This document shows positions 1-12,389 of a stretch of DNA of 64,000 nucleotides, piece after piece. Origin of the DNA: Pratylenchus scribneri (Eukaryota; Nematoda; Chromadorea; Rhabditida; Pratylenchidae). The notes under the pieces are model-generated. The model saw nothing but the letters and a program-made list of their open reading frames with translations, was not told the origin of the DNA and made no database searches. The stretch spans positions 3,577,766 through 3,641,765 of the forward strand of contig JAQSEB010000033.1 of NCBI GenBank assembly GCA_030063045.1. Direction: 5' to 3'. Position 1 is the stretch's first letter. Each line of letters opens with the position of its first letter. The translations under genes and the position numbers were made by a program.

Positions 1-229
1 CTCATCTTTGCCTTCTCTATCTCTCTCTGTAAAATCTTTATTTTTTAAACAAAATGCCAAACTTTAAAATTTAGAATATTTAAATTTGTTGAATGGATCT
101 TTCTACATGGAATTGAGAGAAATTTCGTTCGAGTGAAAATTGCCTTATTTACTTATTTTTTGAAGAAAATTCAGTAAAAATGCACTAATTTTCAAGCATA
201 TACACATTCCAACCCATAAAAGTACAAAA

Positions 230-719
230 CAGGGATGGGTTCGGAATTCAAAAAAATCGGAATCGGAATTGGCCTCGGAATCGGAATTTAAATTTTTTTC
301 GGAATCGGAACGGAATTCAAACACCGGAATTCCGGTATTCGGAATCGGAATTCGGAACTTTTCAAAAAAATTTTTAATCCATTATAAATTAGAAAAAATT
401 CGAAGAAATAAAAATTAAAACAAAATTGATCCAGTGATTTGATGTTCAGTCAAAAAATATTTTGATTTAGGCTTAATTTTTAAAATAAAATTTATCAAAC
501 CAGAAAATGTGCAAGAAAAAGAAGAAAATTGAAGGTAAAAAGGAATTCGTTTCGAAAAATAAACCAAATTTTTGCTTAAAAGTAGCAAAGGGTCCCCCCT
601 TTGCTTTTTTCGGAATTTTTCGGAATTCAACCACTTTTCGGAATCGGAATCGGAACGGAACTCAAACATCGGAATTCCGGCTTTCGGAATCGGAATTCGG
701 AATTCCGAACCCATCCCTG
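230..719. mobile_element. hAT-like MITE with 8-bp target duplication
   Basis: The ends are inverted: CAGGGATGGGTTCGGAATT at 230-248 and its reverse complement ending at 719. They are flanked by a perfect 8-bp direct repeat, GTACAAAA (222-229 and 720-727). An 8-bp duplication with CAGGG-type ends is characteristic of hAT transposons. The body carries no transposase, so it is non-autonomous. Just inside the ends, a GGAATCGGAAC-rich block of about 60 bp occurs twice in direct orientation (about 300-358 and 645-705). A 3' fragment of the same family lies at 49832-49958. Confidence 0.8.
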
Positions 720-727
720 GTACAAAA

Positions 728-1634
728 ACATTAATTTTTTTGTTTATTTCATGAAAATTTAAACAAATACAAGTTGGATCTTTATAAATTTTTAATGATT
801 AAATTCGTAATAATATTATATTAAACTTTTGAGGACTTTGATTGAGGGCAAACATATATTGACAGAAATTATATTCAAAAACTGGGAAAAATGTGTGAAT
901 TTCCAGCGAGAGGTTCTTTCTTGGTAATATGAGTGTATTATTAAAATTATACAAATATAAATGGACATTTCGGGATGTGGGCGATGGATGGATGGGATTG
1001 GTATTCATGAGCAATGATGGAAAAACATCCTATCTAGCGAATGAACAAATAATTTTTACCCAAGGGTGGGAATGATAAAATCTAGCAAATAGCCGTGTAA
1101 ATTTGTTACTTAAACATGCTCATATTATTTAAGTCTATTTTTCGATAAATAAATGCACCACCAAGGAATTTGAGAATAAAAATAGATGATGGATTGGGCA
1201 GGGAGGATATCTTTTCAACCTAACTTCTGACAAATTTCGCACATTTAATTGTTGCAGTAATAATATCTTGGTACCGGGGTTGAAAAGACAAGGAAGAGAA
1301 TTTTTTTCTTATTTTATAGCATGCATGAAAATCAAATACAATTTATGAAAGGAAAAAATGGTAATGGTATGGAAATTGTGAATCACACAAATGAAAGATC
1401 AAAAAGTTTGTGATGAAGACTAACATTTATTAATAATATTTGAATATATATATTATCAAAATAAGTGATAAATAATAAAAAAATTAAAATAGAAATCATA
1501 AAACATACAAATCAAAGTGTGAAGAACTATGAAAATAAAAAAATATATAAATATCGTGGCAATATATTTTGTGTCTTTGCGGTTTAGTCAAAAATAATGG
1601 GAGGAGTCTGGAGGAAATGAATGAATGAGGTGCC
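728..1634. other. Intergenic, 3' flank of cbp-1
   Basis: AT-rich sequence between the MITE and the cbp-1 stop codon. The open frames are short and have no coding character. I see no RNA gene or repeat. It should contain the cbp-1 3' UTR and polyadenylation site on the minus strand. Confidence 0.5.
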
Positions 1635-4600
1635 TTATGTGGGATTTCTTTGTGAAGGCGGTTGGGCTGGATGAGGAATTTGTTGTTGGTGCTGTTGCAG
1701 CCATTGATGTTGGGTCGGAGGAGAATTGAATTGCGCCGTCGCTCCATTCTGCTGTGATTGGGGCATCATTCCACCTGGATTACCATGGTAATGGGCGGCC
1801 GTTTGCTGCATAAATTGCTGTTGATGTTGTTGATGGGTTGGCGGCCTCATCTGTTGCTGTTGCATTCCCATTTCTGATGGGATGAAATCGCCATGCTATA
1901 ATTGAATTTAATGATTAAATTAATTAATCTTTTGAATAAATACCTTTTTGCTAAATTTGAAATAAGCATTTAAAAGATGAGGGACTTTCTTAAGTTCGCT
2001 GTAGATTTGTTCTCGTTCTTCAGGTGTTTTTGCTTCTTTAATCTTTTCCTGAATTAATGCGAGATCACTGTTGGTCTTCATCTGTTGATTTTGGCCCATT
2101 CTCCCTCCATATTGTTGATCTGGTTGCATGACGACTATAATGCAAAGAAAATAATATTTTAAAAATTTAAAACTGCTTAAAAACCTCTCGATTGTTGTGG
2201 TTGTTGAAATCTTTGTTGATTTGGCTGCTGTGGCACGAATTTATTTTGACTGCTCATTTGCTGTGGTGGAACACCGGTGGTGGCATATCCAAGTGGAGAC
2301 ATTCCTGGTTGATGATGTTGGTGTTGGGACGATGGGCCTTGGCCTGAACGGTAGGATGGAGGATTTATTTGTTGTTGCGACATCATTTGCTGTTGAGGGT
2401 GAATTTGTCCGGCCGAAGGTATCCTCTGAATTCCATGCGGTCCCATTCCCTAATATTTAACATTTTAATTATTATTAATTTTCTGTTCACCAACCATTTG
2501 GACTTGTTGCATTTGTGGTGGTTGACTGACCATTGGGCCATATCCTCCAGCACCTTGTTGACTCGAGATCATTGTGGGTGAATTTATCATCTGATTTGCC
2601 ATAGAATTTTCTATTAAAATAAAATATTTAGCAAAGAATAAATAATAAAAAATAATTACGATGCATGCCAACAGGTCCATTAATGCGCATTTGATAAGTA
2701 TTCGGTGAAATCATCATCCCCGCTTGCTGGCTCATTTGTTGCTGCATTTGTTGTGGGGCAGTAAATTGGGATTGATGAATGGGTGCTGGTGATTGGGGTG
2801 GCTGCGTCCAATTCGGTGGGATCGATGATGGACCCGGTGCTGGCTGTTGCGATGTGGATGGACCGCCCATCACAGCACCGCTCCCATTCATTGAAGTGCC
2901 TGCTTGCAGCTTCATCATTCGCCGTTGCATCATCCTTTCGGCTTGACGATTCTGTGAGCGTTTTTGTTCTTGCAATTTTTGCCTAATTTGAAGACAGAAT
3001 GGGACCTAAAATAAAAAAAATACAAATTAAAGTTTTGGATTTAATTTATTCTCACTTGGCATTTGGCATGTGTACAATGTTTGGCATGGTAGCAGCACAA
3101 TGCAATCAATTGTTTGCAAACTTGGCAATTTGCACCGGCAGCCTGTCTTCGTTTGCATTCTCTCGTGTGTTGGATAACCTTCTTCATTTTGCTGCAAGTG
3201 CCTCGGCGACAATTTGCATCACGACAAGTGCAAGCATGGACCAGTGAATTGATGCATCGTTTTACGGAATCGTTTCGGGATGCCGCTGTTGCATCATCGG
3301 ATTTTTGCTCATCCAGCGATAGTTTTTCCATATCATGTGAATGAGGATTCTTCGCTTTGCATGCTTCGCACAGATCATAGTCCTATAATAAGTTAAACCT
3401 ATTCTCTTTTGATTTTTTGTCGGGAGAATTAATACTCTTCTTGAATGAAGGCTTTCCAAAAATATGGTTAATAAATGTCAAATTCTCAAAATACATAGCA
3501 CTAGAAATAGAAACGTAAATTAAGGGTAGACAAATTCGTTGTTTATTTAGAGCCGATTTGAGAAGGGGGGGGGGGGGGTATTTGGGCCAATAACTAAGGT
3601 TCGATCCGACCACAACCAAATATTTTTTGGCTGAATAAAAAAAGTTATGGGGGTGGAAAATTTTGAGTTAATATTAAAAATTAAAATATTTTTTATCAAT
3701 CGGTGGTGAACTTACTTCACAAGTGCCGCAATGGTATTGGGCCGGTTGTTCGCACATATTGCATGTGTATGCCGGCAATGCTTTATCCTGTTCTTGGGTA
3801 TGCAATGTGTAGCAGAAATTCAGGGTTGACCATTTGGACCGCCTCAGCTGGCTGTATTCCCAATGTTCTTCGCGCGATTTGCCAAGGAAATTGTCGCGAG
3901 TGTCCATCAGTTCGCAACTGATCAGCGGATCCGGGTCTTCAATTTTCGGTTTCTGCCTGATCACAATTTGCTCGTCTTGTGGTGAAAACAATTTGATGGT
4001 GAAGAACACGTCCCGATGTTTTTCCAGTTGTTGAAAGAGCCGATCCACAACCGGATTGCCAGTGCTCAGTCCGCCCTTCTTTTTGTTATTTTGTGCTGAT
4101 TTCTTCAGGTTGTTTTTCTTCTTGCTGCTGCTCGATTTTTGTTGCTTTTTGACTGGCATCCCATCGTCCGTTTGAAATGTGTCATCGTCGGAAATGTTGG
4201 ATGACTCCTCTTGTTGCTTCCGTTTGTCAATTTCCTCATCCTTTTCAGCACTCACAATGCATTCGTCTATTATTCGAGGCCAATAGTCCCCTTCGAAATA
4301 GGGCAGCTTCATTGGCGTGTCCAATCCGTCGTCTTTTGCCTTAAATAAAGTGACTATGAATTGCTTTTATGTGAAAACAGATGAGGATTATTCAAAATGA
4401 TGGGTATTTAAAATCTTTTCGAAAAATTAAATATTCTTTTTGGCTATTTTTTTTCGGTGTTTTTTTTTTGCAATTTAAATATTTTCCTTATTCAAATATT
4501 CTTCGATTGACTGGACACTGGACTGACCTGATTGAAAATATCCTTGTAGCTGTGCACTGTGCCTTCCTCTTGCCCATGGTTCAGCATTGTTTTGTACCAA

Positions 4601-7600
4601 TCCTGCAGTCTTTTCGGCTTTGGGATTTTCTGCTCCGGTGGATGACAGTGGAAAATGTAGTCATCGCCTTCTGATGGTGGACATGCCCAAATGTGTGCCA
4701 TTGTATAGCCCAATTTTTTGGCATACTAAAAATTGAATAAATTAGTTATTTTGAATGTTTTTTACCTGAAGATAGCCGAGCAATATTTCATAGTAGATCG
4801 ATGTTCTGAGAGTGCGTGGTTGGAAATAATGCACCGAATCCAAATAGGCAATGTAGACTCGACGTTGATTTGGTTGCGAGCAATTTGTGCCATATTCCTG
4901 CACATAAAGGCCGAAGAAGCAAACTTCTTGGGAATGGCCGGTGTCCGGGTCCTTCATCACTTCGAATGCAAAAATCGCCTTGGAATGATATGGAAATCGA
5001 TCGGGATATCCTTCAGGGCCATATCTGTATAAGTAATTTCGAATTTTTATTTGTTTTTTGTTTAATCCAAAACTCACTTCTTCATCATTCCCGGCTTCAC
5101 TTCCACTTCTTTGTCGGATGAGCACAAAACTCGGATCACGACTTCCACTTCCGGATCGCCGTCCGTCAATTTTTGATGAAGAAATCTATTGACTCGGTCT
5201 TCAATGAATCGGCTCAAATGGCAATGTGGCAATTCTAAAGAATAAATAAAATTTTTTTTAAATTTTTGATTAATTTTTACTTTTGGCCGTGTATTTATTC
5301 TCTGGTTTGGGCCGGTTCTTCTCTACACGGCAAAGTTCGCAAATGAATCCCTCTGGATTGTTCTTTGGATTGTGCAATGCGCAGATTCGGTGCCATTTTC
5401 TATCACAAATTTTGCAATTGTCAAATGGCTCCATGTCGATTTGATCATTCTTCAATTTTTGGAATGACTCTTTGGAAATCCAACTGGAATATTTATGGCA
5501 TTTTATTGATTTAATTAAAAATGAATATTACTTTGGTGGTTCGGCGCTGTTCTCATTCAAATTTATGCCAGTCTCCGGCAATGCATCAAAGCATTTGACA
5601 CAATAAATGTACCGGTCGACAACATTGACGCCAAATCCAGTGGAGCTGTTCTCGTACAAAAAATATGGCTGATCTCGGGCAATCACGCAGGCCGTATTGT
5701 TTTTGCTGAATCCAAAGCAGAATTGTACCAGCGGGGTGAAATTGAGCTTCTGGCCACAGCAATATCCCATTTGGCGCATCACCGGGTTTGTCTCCTCAAC
5801 AAAAATTTCGCTCATCCGTGTGCACCATTTATGGACCTTTAAATTTATTAAATTATTTAAAAAATTAAAGACCAGTGTGATGGAATTAATGTGAAAATTC
5901 AAAATATTTAAAATTCAAATTTTCAAACCGGTTTAGATGGTTTAAAATCATTTGAATTTATTATAGATTATTGTGGATTCGAACGAACCCTCAAAAAACG
6001 TACCTTTGTGTTCTTTCGATTGTATAGCCAAGCATTTTCGAACATTTGCCACATGTGATCACAAAATTCCCAAGGGTTTTTGTATTTTCCTTGGTCCAAA
6101 TTGTTTTTTATTGTTTGCAAATCCATTGGATTTTTGATGATGTCAAAATAGTCCTGAAAAATTGGATAAATTTAATTAAAAATTCAAAATAAATTTATAC
6201 TGGGATATTCAGCTCTTTGGGATCGACCGGATATCGGAATGGAATACATTCGGGCTCGTTGTCATAAAGTTTTTGCCAAATTGGCATTAAATGCATTCTC
6301 AATTCATTGGCATCAAATATCTTTGGTTCACGTTGAATTGGTTCCAATTTTTCTTGTTGTTGTGCAGCAGTCGATGTGCTCGGCTTTGCATCTTTGGGTG
6401 TTGTTGAGCGCCGATTTTCAGCCGTCGGTTGTGGTGGGAAAAGACTATTGGAAGAATTGTTTATCACAGATGGTTCTTGCTTGATTTGATTAGGTTGAAG
6501 CATTGCAGCCGATTCTTCTGCTGATGTTGATGATGACACATTTGGTGCAACTATAATTTTTTATCATTAATGAAATTGAAAAATTCTTTTAAATTTTTGA
6601 AATTTGGCTCAAAGGGAACATCATAAATTCTACAAATTTAGGTCTCAGGTTCGAATACGCTCAGAGACAACTAATTTTTTCCGAGCTAGATTGACACTTT
6701 TATGCATTCTAAAATTCATTCCTAGACGAAAACAAAAAACACGACCAAAAAAGTACTAGTCATAAATATATTACCCATCGCCTCTCCTCTTTTACTCACC
6801 ATTTTCTTCAAGTTTTGGCCTTTTTGCCGGAACGGCTGATTCCACAAAATTCATCATTGGCGGTTGAGATTGATTTGGTAGTCCTGCTTCTAGTTTCAGC
6901 TCCTTTTTGACATTTTGTAAATTTGGTGGCGCTTGAAGATGCGACATTGGTTGGCCGTCCATCAATTGTTGCTGTTGCTCACGTTTATTCTTCTTTTCCT
7001 GTAATTCCTTTTGGATTTTGTAGATCTTCTCGGCCAGCATATGATAATATGCCTCTTTGTCCGGTGCCACTTCGAACATGTCCTTTTCCACCTTCCTTGC
7101 GTACGATATCAAATCCTTGATCCGCTGATCATGAATGGCATCCGGGTGAGGTGATGGGAAAATGGCCTTTAAAAATATAGATTATTTTGTTTGGATGGAT
7201 ATTGTTTAGGATTTGCTAGTCTAAAGATTTTAACAATTTTTTTATTAAATTTTTCGACCCAAAGTGAGGACCTTAACTTTGGCAAAATTTAGGTCTCGGG
7301 TTCGATTCTGCTCATAGGACAATAATTTTTTTCTGGCTTAGTTTTAAATTTTATGTATTTTTTATACATTCTAGAGTACATTTCTAGACGAAATACAGCT
7401 CTTAGAACACAAAAATTCATTAAAGTGCTAGTGTTAACGATTTATGATGATGTTGTATGTTATAATTTCTTATATTTTTGGTACAAACCTTGACCAATTT
7501 TCCGACCAAATGATTGCGCAAATCTGGCGTAATCGACGTATGCCAATCTTTTGCCTGACTTGGCGGTTCCGGTGGCGGTATTCCATCATTTTGTGGACCA

Positions 7601-10551
7601 AATCCGGCAATTTGCCCCACTTTGTTAGGCGGATTTGTTGAGCGAAATGGATTACTATAATAAAATGAAAATTAAAAATAATTCAATTGGTTTATTTCTT
7701 ACGGATTGTAGCCTTCCAGTAAATTATTCACAGTGGTTGGCTGTGGAGGCGAACCGAACATTATTTGAGAATTTGGGGCAAATGCCACCGCATTTTGGGG
7801 TTGTTGAGATTGTGGTGGCATTGATTGTTGCTGCTGTGGTGTCATATTTAGAGTTGTTGATGCGTCCAGCATAGATATTTCACCTAAACAAATAATTTTT
7901 ACAAATTAAAATTGAAAAAACTTCCTTACTTAAATTACCCTGCCGCCTATCGTTTCCCGAGGCACCTTGATTATTTTGGTTGGTGTATTTCTTCACGGGA
8001 TTGCACACTGGACAGTCCTCTTTGTTGCAATTCTTCCAATGGGTGATTATTTGGCGAGATGATGCGCAATGTGGGTATTGGCATTGGCGGCCAAGGTTGC
8101 AATTGACCATGTGCTCGAGCACATTCTTCATCACATCGCAGTAGGGCAATGTGCATTGTGTCAGGCTGTGCTGTTCTTGCTGAAAAATAATAATCGGCAT
8201 GTATACAAAATTTTAAAATAATCTTTTGAAAATTTTCGGCTTATTAAAGTGTATGTTGGAGACCACTACTTTTGCAAAATTAGGTCTCGGGTTCGAATCT
8301 GCTCAAAGGAAAATGTTTTTTTCCTAATTTGATAACCAGTAACCACTTTTTTTTATACATTTTATAGTATATTTCAGAAATATACAGTAATCGAACCAAA
8401 AAAAAATACGAGGTTCGAGATGTCCAAAGTGCAAAAACTACTCTTATATTTAGTCTTATTATTATTTACCTTTGTTCGTTGCTGGCATTTATGGGCATGC
8501 AAAAGGAGGACGAGTTGCTGTTGAATCAATTTTCGCTTCTCCGGATCCTGGGACTGCCCACCCATAATTTGCTGCGAGGCTAGACCACCCATTCCATTCG
8601 GCCCAGATGAATTTCGCATTTGTTGGTTTGGACCGCCGCCGCCCAAAATTCCCTTTAAATCCCAAATTTATTGAATAAAAAAAAACCATTCGCAATAAAC
8701 CTGATTCATTAAGCCTGGACTTTGGGGTAGCATCATCCCCTGGGCTTGCATTTGGGCATTGGAAACAGCCGGATGTCTTGGACCACCCATTTGCTGCATC
8801 ATTTGAGTGCCATTAACCATTGGTTGTTGCGAATTCGGGCCCCCAGGTGGAATTTGTCCCATCGTTTGTTGTGATGGTCCTGGACCACCCATGATGGCCG
8901 ATTCTATCTGTCCAGCATGCATCATCTTAGAAAATAATTAATTCACAAATCCAAATTCCAAAATAAAACCTGTTGAGGTGGTGGCACCTGCCCACCAAAA
9001 GCACCCATTTGAGGCCTATGTTGCATCATTTGTCCGGTGGCTGTCATATAAGATTGCATTTGTGGTTGGGGATGGCCATGTGCCGTCATCATTTGCGGTC
9101 CTCCTTGCATCATGGCGTAGTTGTTTGCTTCGGAAAGGGATGGCTGCCTTTGTGGTGGTCCTCCGCCAGTCGGTCCATTCATTGATGGTCCACCACCAGC
9201 AGCGGTCATCATTTGGAAGGAAGATGGATGGTTGTTTGGATCAAATTGGCCTGGTGGTGCATTGTTTTGTGCTGCAACCATCATTGGTCGACCACCTTGA
9301 GTTGGTGGGGTTGATGCGTTGCCTGGCATAATAACACCTTTGAAAGTAAATCAATTTTTCACATATTTTTGTTATTATAAAAAATATACCTGGATGTGGA
9401 GTTGGTTGACGAACACCACCTCTAGCCGCTGGATTTTGTTGGTTATTTGGCTGTTGAGGGTTGCCGGTGAATCCTTGGCGAATTCCAGCAGATTGTGATT
9501 GCATCGGACCACCGCCCGGTTGGGCTGTCATTCTCACTGGTTGGTTCGGTCCGTACATATTTGGCCTGGGATGTCTTAAAAAATAACATTTAGAGAATTG
9601 ATTTTGAATCTTATTTTACTGTTGATAAGGGGCGAATTGTTGTTGCGGCGCTTGTTGACTGGCCATCATGGAAGTGCCTTGCTGGATGAAATTGCCATGA
9701 GGCATCGGACCAGCCTGCGAAGAAGACATTCCGCCGTTTGGATCAAAGTTAGCCGGATGACGCAAATGTTGTGGAGCCATTGGGCGCTGTTGAGAGATGG
9801 GAGCGGTGGTGACCATTGTCATTGGTGACATGCTTTGTGGACCACCACCGGCCATGGACATTGAATGGGGAGGTAGCATTGGACTTCTGTGAGAACATTT
9901 TTTATGTGATTATAACAAATATAAAATAATGAACTTATTAGGAAAATTGTTGATTGTGGAATAGGCGGGTTGCTGCTGTCGGGGACTGTTATTATTCATT
10001 GAGGCACTGGATTGTGTGCATTGGAGTAATTCTTGCAAAACACTTTGCTGTTGAGGAGGCTGTCCTACTGAGCTTGGCCCTTGCTGGCCATGCATTTGTT
10101 GCTGCTGTTGAGGTGTGGATTGTCTTTGTTGATGGCCATGAGAAATTGGAGGAGGTTGTACAGCAATTCCATTTACAAGCTGTATTAAAAGTTTGAGTTA
10201 ATATTTCGAGATTAAGCTATTTAGATTTACCGTTCCATTCTGCAATAGATTGCCGGAATTGTTAGGAGGTACTGAGGCTGGTTGATTTGAAGGCGGTTGG
10301 GATAAAGTTGAATGTTGTTGAGGAATTGTTGCAGAAGTATCAACCGGGTCCAACTTGTCCAATTCGCTGAATCCATCAAAGTCCATTTCCTCATCGAAAC
10401 TTTGCGTAACAGCTAATCTTCTCTTTTGGCCCGCCGATTCCTCAATCATTGTTTTATCTTCGGTGGAAGCCATCATTAGTGGTTGGTTGCTGTTGCAAAC
10501 CTCAATTGTTCGTTTGCTGCTGCAACATATGCAAAAATAGCTGCTAGGCAC
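1635..10551 (-). CDS. cbp-1: CBP/p300 histone acetyltransferase (cbp-1 orthologue), about 21 exons
   Basis: Nuclear transcriptional coactivator that acetylates histones and recruits transcription factors. Exons run from 10231-10551 down to 1635-1905. Domains in order: acidic N-terminus ([13 protein letters not shown]); Q/M/G-rich linkers; TAZ1 zinc domain (7930-8180; C/H pattern through CPVCNP); KIX (7489-7654 plus 6800-7167); bromodomain (6201-6550 plus 6004-6154, ending NAWLYNRK); RING/PHD (5281-5836); HAT core (4528-5234, with [21 protein letters not shown] and [19 protein letters not shown]); ZZ (3716-4340 into 3382); TAZ2 (3056-3382, C-terminal half [11 protein letters not shown] to [14 protein letters not shown]); and a long glutamine-rich C-terminus. 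Splice sites read as GT-AG throughout. The start could be 10551 or the in-frame MMASTEDK at about 10476; the latter looks more natural. Introns at about 6.6, 7.3 and 8.3 kb hold SINE copies. Identity is secure; a few exon edges are approximate. Confidence 0.95.
6598..6785 (+). repeat. tRNA-derived SINE-like copy in cbp-1 intron
   Basis: Contains an A-box-like GGCTCAAAGGGAA and, about 40 nt on, AGGTCTCAGGTTCGAATAC, which resembles the T-arm/B box of a tRNA. It is followed by a shared AT-rich tail with CATTCTAAAATTCATTCCTAGACGAAA. At least six other copies in this window have the same order. The copy lies wholly inside an intron, antisense to the gene. Confidence 0.65.
7195..7440 (+). repeat. 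tRNA-derived SINE-like copy in cbp-1 intron (KIX intron)
   Basis: Shows AAATTTAGGTCTCGGGTTCG at about 7288 and then the family tail TTTTTATACATTCTAGAGTA near 7360, ending in CTAGACGAAAT. It explains why the intron that splits the KIX domain is over 300 nt when its neighbours are about 50 nt. Confidence 0.65.
8215..8430 (+). repeat. tRNA-derived SINE-like copy in cbp-1 intron (after TAZ1)
   Basis: TTAGGTCTCGGGTTCGAATC at about 8280 is an excellent B-box match. It is followed by GCTCAAAGGA and the family tail TTTTATACATTTTATAGTAT. It enlarges the intron between the TAZ1 exon and the preceding Q-rich exon. Confidence 0.65.
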
Positions 10552-11468
10552 TATTACCTCTCAAATATTTTTTGATTTAATTTTTCCTAAATCTATGAAA
10601 ATATTTTCCAAAATTAATGAAACAACAAAAAATAACCCTAAATTTTGCAGAAAAACTAAACTTTTTTTGACACCGATCTACGGTAATCGATCGATTGGCA
10701 CATGGAAAGTGGGTGGATATGGATCGAATAGGTGGAATGCCAACAAGAAATATATCCAAGATATGGATTAGGAAGGATTATGCCGGATCAGCAGGTATAT
10801 CTTGGTATTATTAGTCGGCGCTTTTCCTTCTTCCAAAACCCATACCCGGGGGAGGTATATTGGCCCTTTGCCCATGAAGCCATGATTCAATTGTGCTAGA
10901 GAGAACAAGCAAATTGAATGCTTGCCAATCGAGCCAAACTTGCCTTATATTGTGAAGGCCGGCATGACACGAAGGGAGTGCGAGATTGCAGTCATTTTCA
11001 GCCGCCATGGCTGCCGTCCAACAAATCGAATGAGGGAAAAGTGGAAGTGGGAAAGAGAACGCCAAAAAGCAAGAAGGGGAAGACATGTGTAGCAAACACG
11101 AGTGTCTATGAGTAGTAAAAAAGCCCCGCCTCTCACATGAAGAAGGATAGCCTATCTCTCACCCTGCTCAAACCATATTTTGCATTATATTTCTCCCTGA
11201 GAATCAATTTTGAGAATTCTGTAGGCGCCAATTTGAATTTACTAAAGGACCACTAGATTGTATGTGAGAAACTAAAAGGGATACTCGTAGTCGTAGTCGT
11301 AGGGAAATGAAAGTGAAATGAAAGCAATACTCGTAGGAAATAAAAGCAATAGCTTTAAGTTACCTAAGAAATATACAAATAGTACACAAAATAGAAGTTT
11401 TTTAAAATTCTTTATTCAATTGTGATACAATATGAGCAATACAACAATCATACAACAATATTTACGAG
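10552..11468. other. Intergenic, upstream of cbp-1
   Basis: Probably holds the cbp-1 promoter and 5' UTR. A palindromic ATCGATCGAT lies near 10687. CGTAGTCGTAGT/ACTCGTAGG short repeats lie at about 11285-11335. No convincing gene on either strand; the short open frames lack coding signal. Confidence 0.45.
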
Positions 11469-11630
11469 TGAGTTTAGGTCTTTCAAAGCTTTATTCGAGA
11501 CTGAGTTTAGGTCTTTCAAAGCTTTATTCGAGACTGAGTTTAGGTCTTTCAAAGCTTTATTCGAGACTGAGTTTAGGTCTTTCAAAGCTTTATTCGAGAC
11601 TGAGTTTAGGTCTTTCAAAGTTTTATCATT
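11469..11630. repeat. 33-bp tandem repeat, about 5 units
   Basis: The unit starts GAGTTTAGGTCTTTCAAAGC and ends TTTATTCGAGACT, and is repeated almost perfectly. Because 33 is a multiple of three the array stays open in two frames, but there is no start context, splice signal or homology to suggest a protein. Confidence 0.85.
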
Positions 11631-11724
11631 CCGTATTTATTCACATGTGTCTTTTATTCACATTTGTCTATTTCCATCAATTTTGGTCATTTTCATGATA
11701 ATTTATTATATGACCAAACACAAT

Positions 11725-12325
11725 TAGTACAATCCTTCCGGAAAGAAAAAACACAATTACAATCCTTCCGGAAAGAAAAAACAATTACAATCCTTCCGGA
11801 AAGAAAAAACACAATTACAATCCTTCCGGAAAGAAAAAACACAATTACAATCCTTCCGGAAAGAAAAAACAATTACAATCCTTCCGGAAAGAAAAAACAC
11901 AATTACAATCCTTCCGGAAAGAAAAAACACAATTACAATCCTTCCGGAAAGAAAAAACACAATTACAATCCTTCCGGAAAGAAAAAACAATTACAATCCT
12001 TCCGGAAAGAAAAAACACAATTGCAATCCTTCCGGAAAGAAAAAACAATTACAATCCTTCCGGAAAGAAAAAACAATTACAATCCTTCCGGAAAGTGAAA
12101 CACAATTACAATCCTTCCGGAAAGAAAAAACACAATTACAATCCTTCCGGAAAGAAAAAACACAATTACAATCCTTCCGGAAAGAAAAAACACAATTACA
12201 ATCCTTCCGGAAAGAAAAAACAATTACAATCCTTCCGGAAAGAAAAAACACAATTACAATCCATACGGAAAGAAAAAACACAATTACAATCCTTCCGGAA
12301 AGAAAAAACACAATTACAATCAAAA
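11725..12325. repeat. 28-30 bp minisatellite with TTCCGGAA core, about 20 units
   Basis: The unit is CAATTACAATCCTTCCGGAA followed by AGAAAAAA, with or without an extra CA, giving 30-bp and 28-bp forms that alternate irregularly. One unit has a variant CATACGGAAAG. The TTCCGGAA core is palindromic. The right flank (12325-12390) is homologous to the flank of the array at 35080-35640 in the opposite orientation. Confidence 0.9.
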
Positions 12326-12389
12326 AGACATTTTCGGAATACCGTACACATTCTCTCATTAAATTAAACTAATTCCCCTTCTCTTTAAT

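Noticed and set aside
10811..11136. Minus- and plus-strand open frames upstream of cbp-1
   Set aside because: Overlapping on both strands, no domain, and no consistent start or splice context.
11469..12325. CRISPR-like array of repeats
   Set aside because: Units are contiguous with no unique spacers, and the organism is a nematode.
11664..12367. Long open frames across the 30-bp minisatellite on both strands
   Set aside because: They arise because 30 is divisible by three; the repeated peptide (such as ITILPERKN) shifts frame at each 28-bp unit and has no start or splice context.
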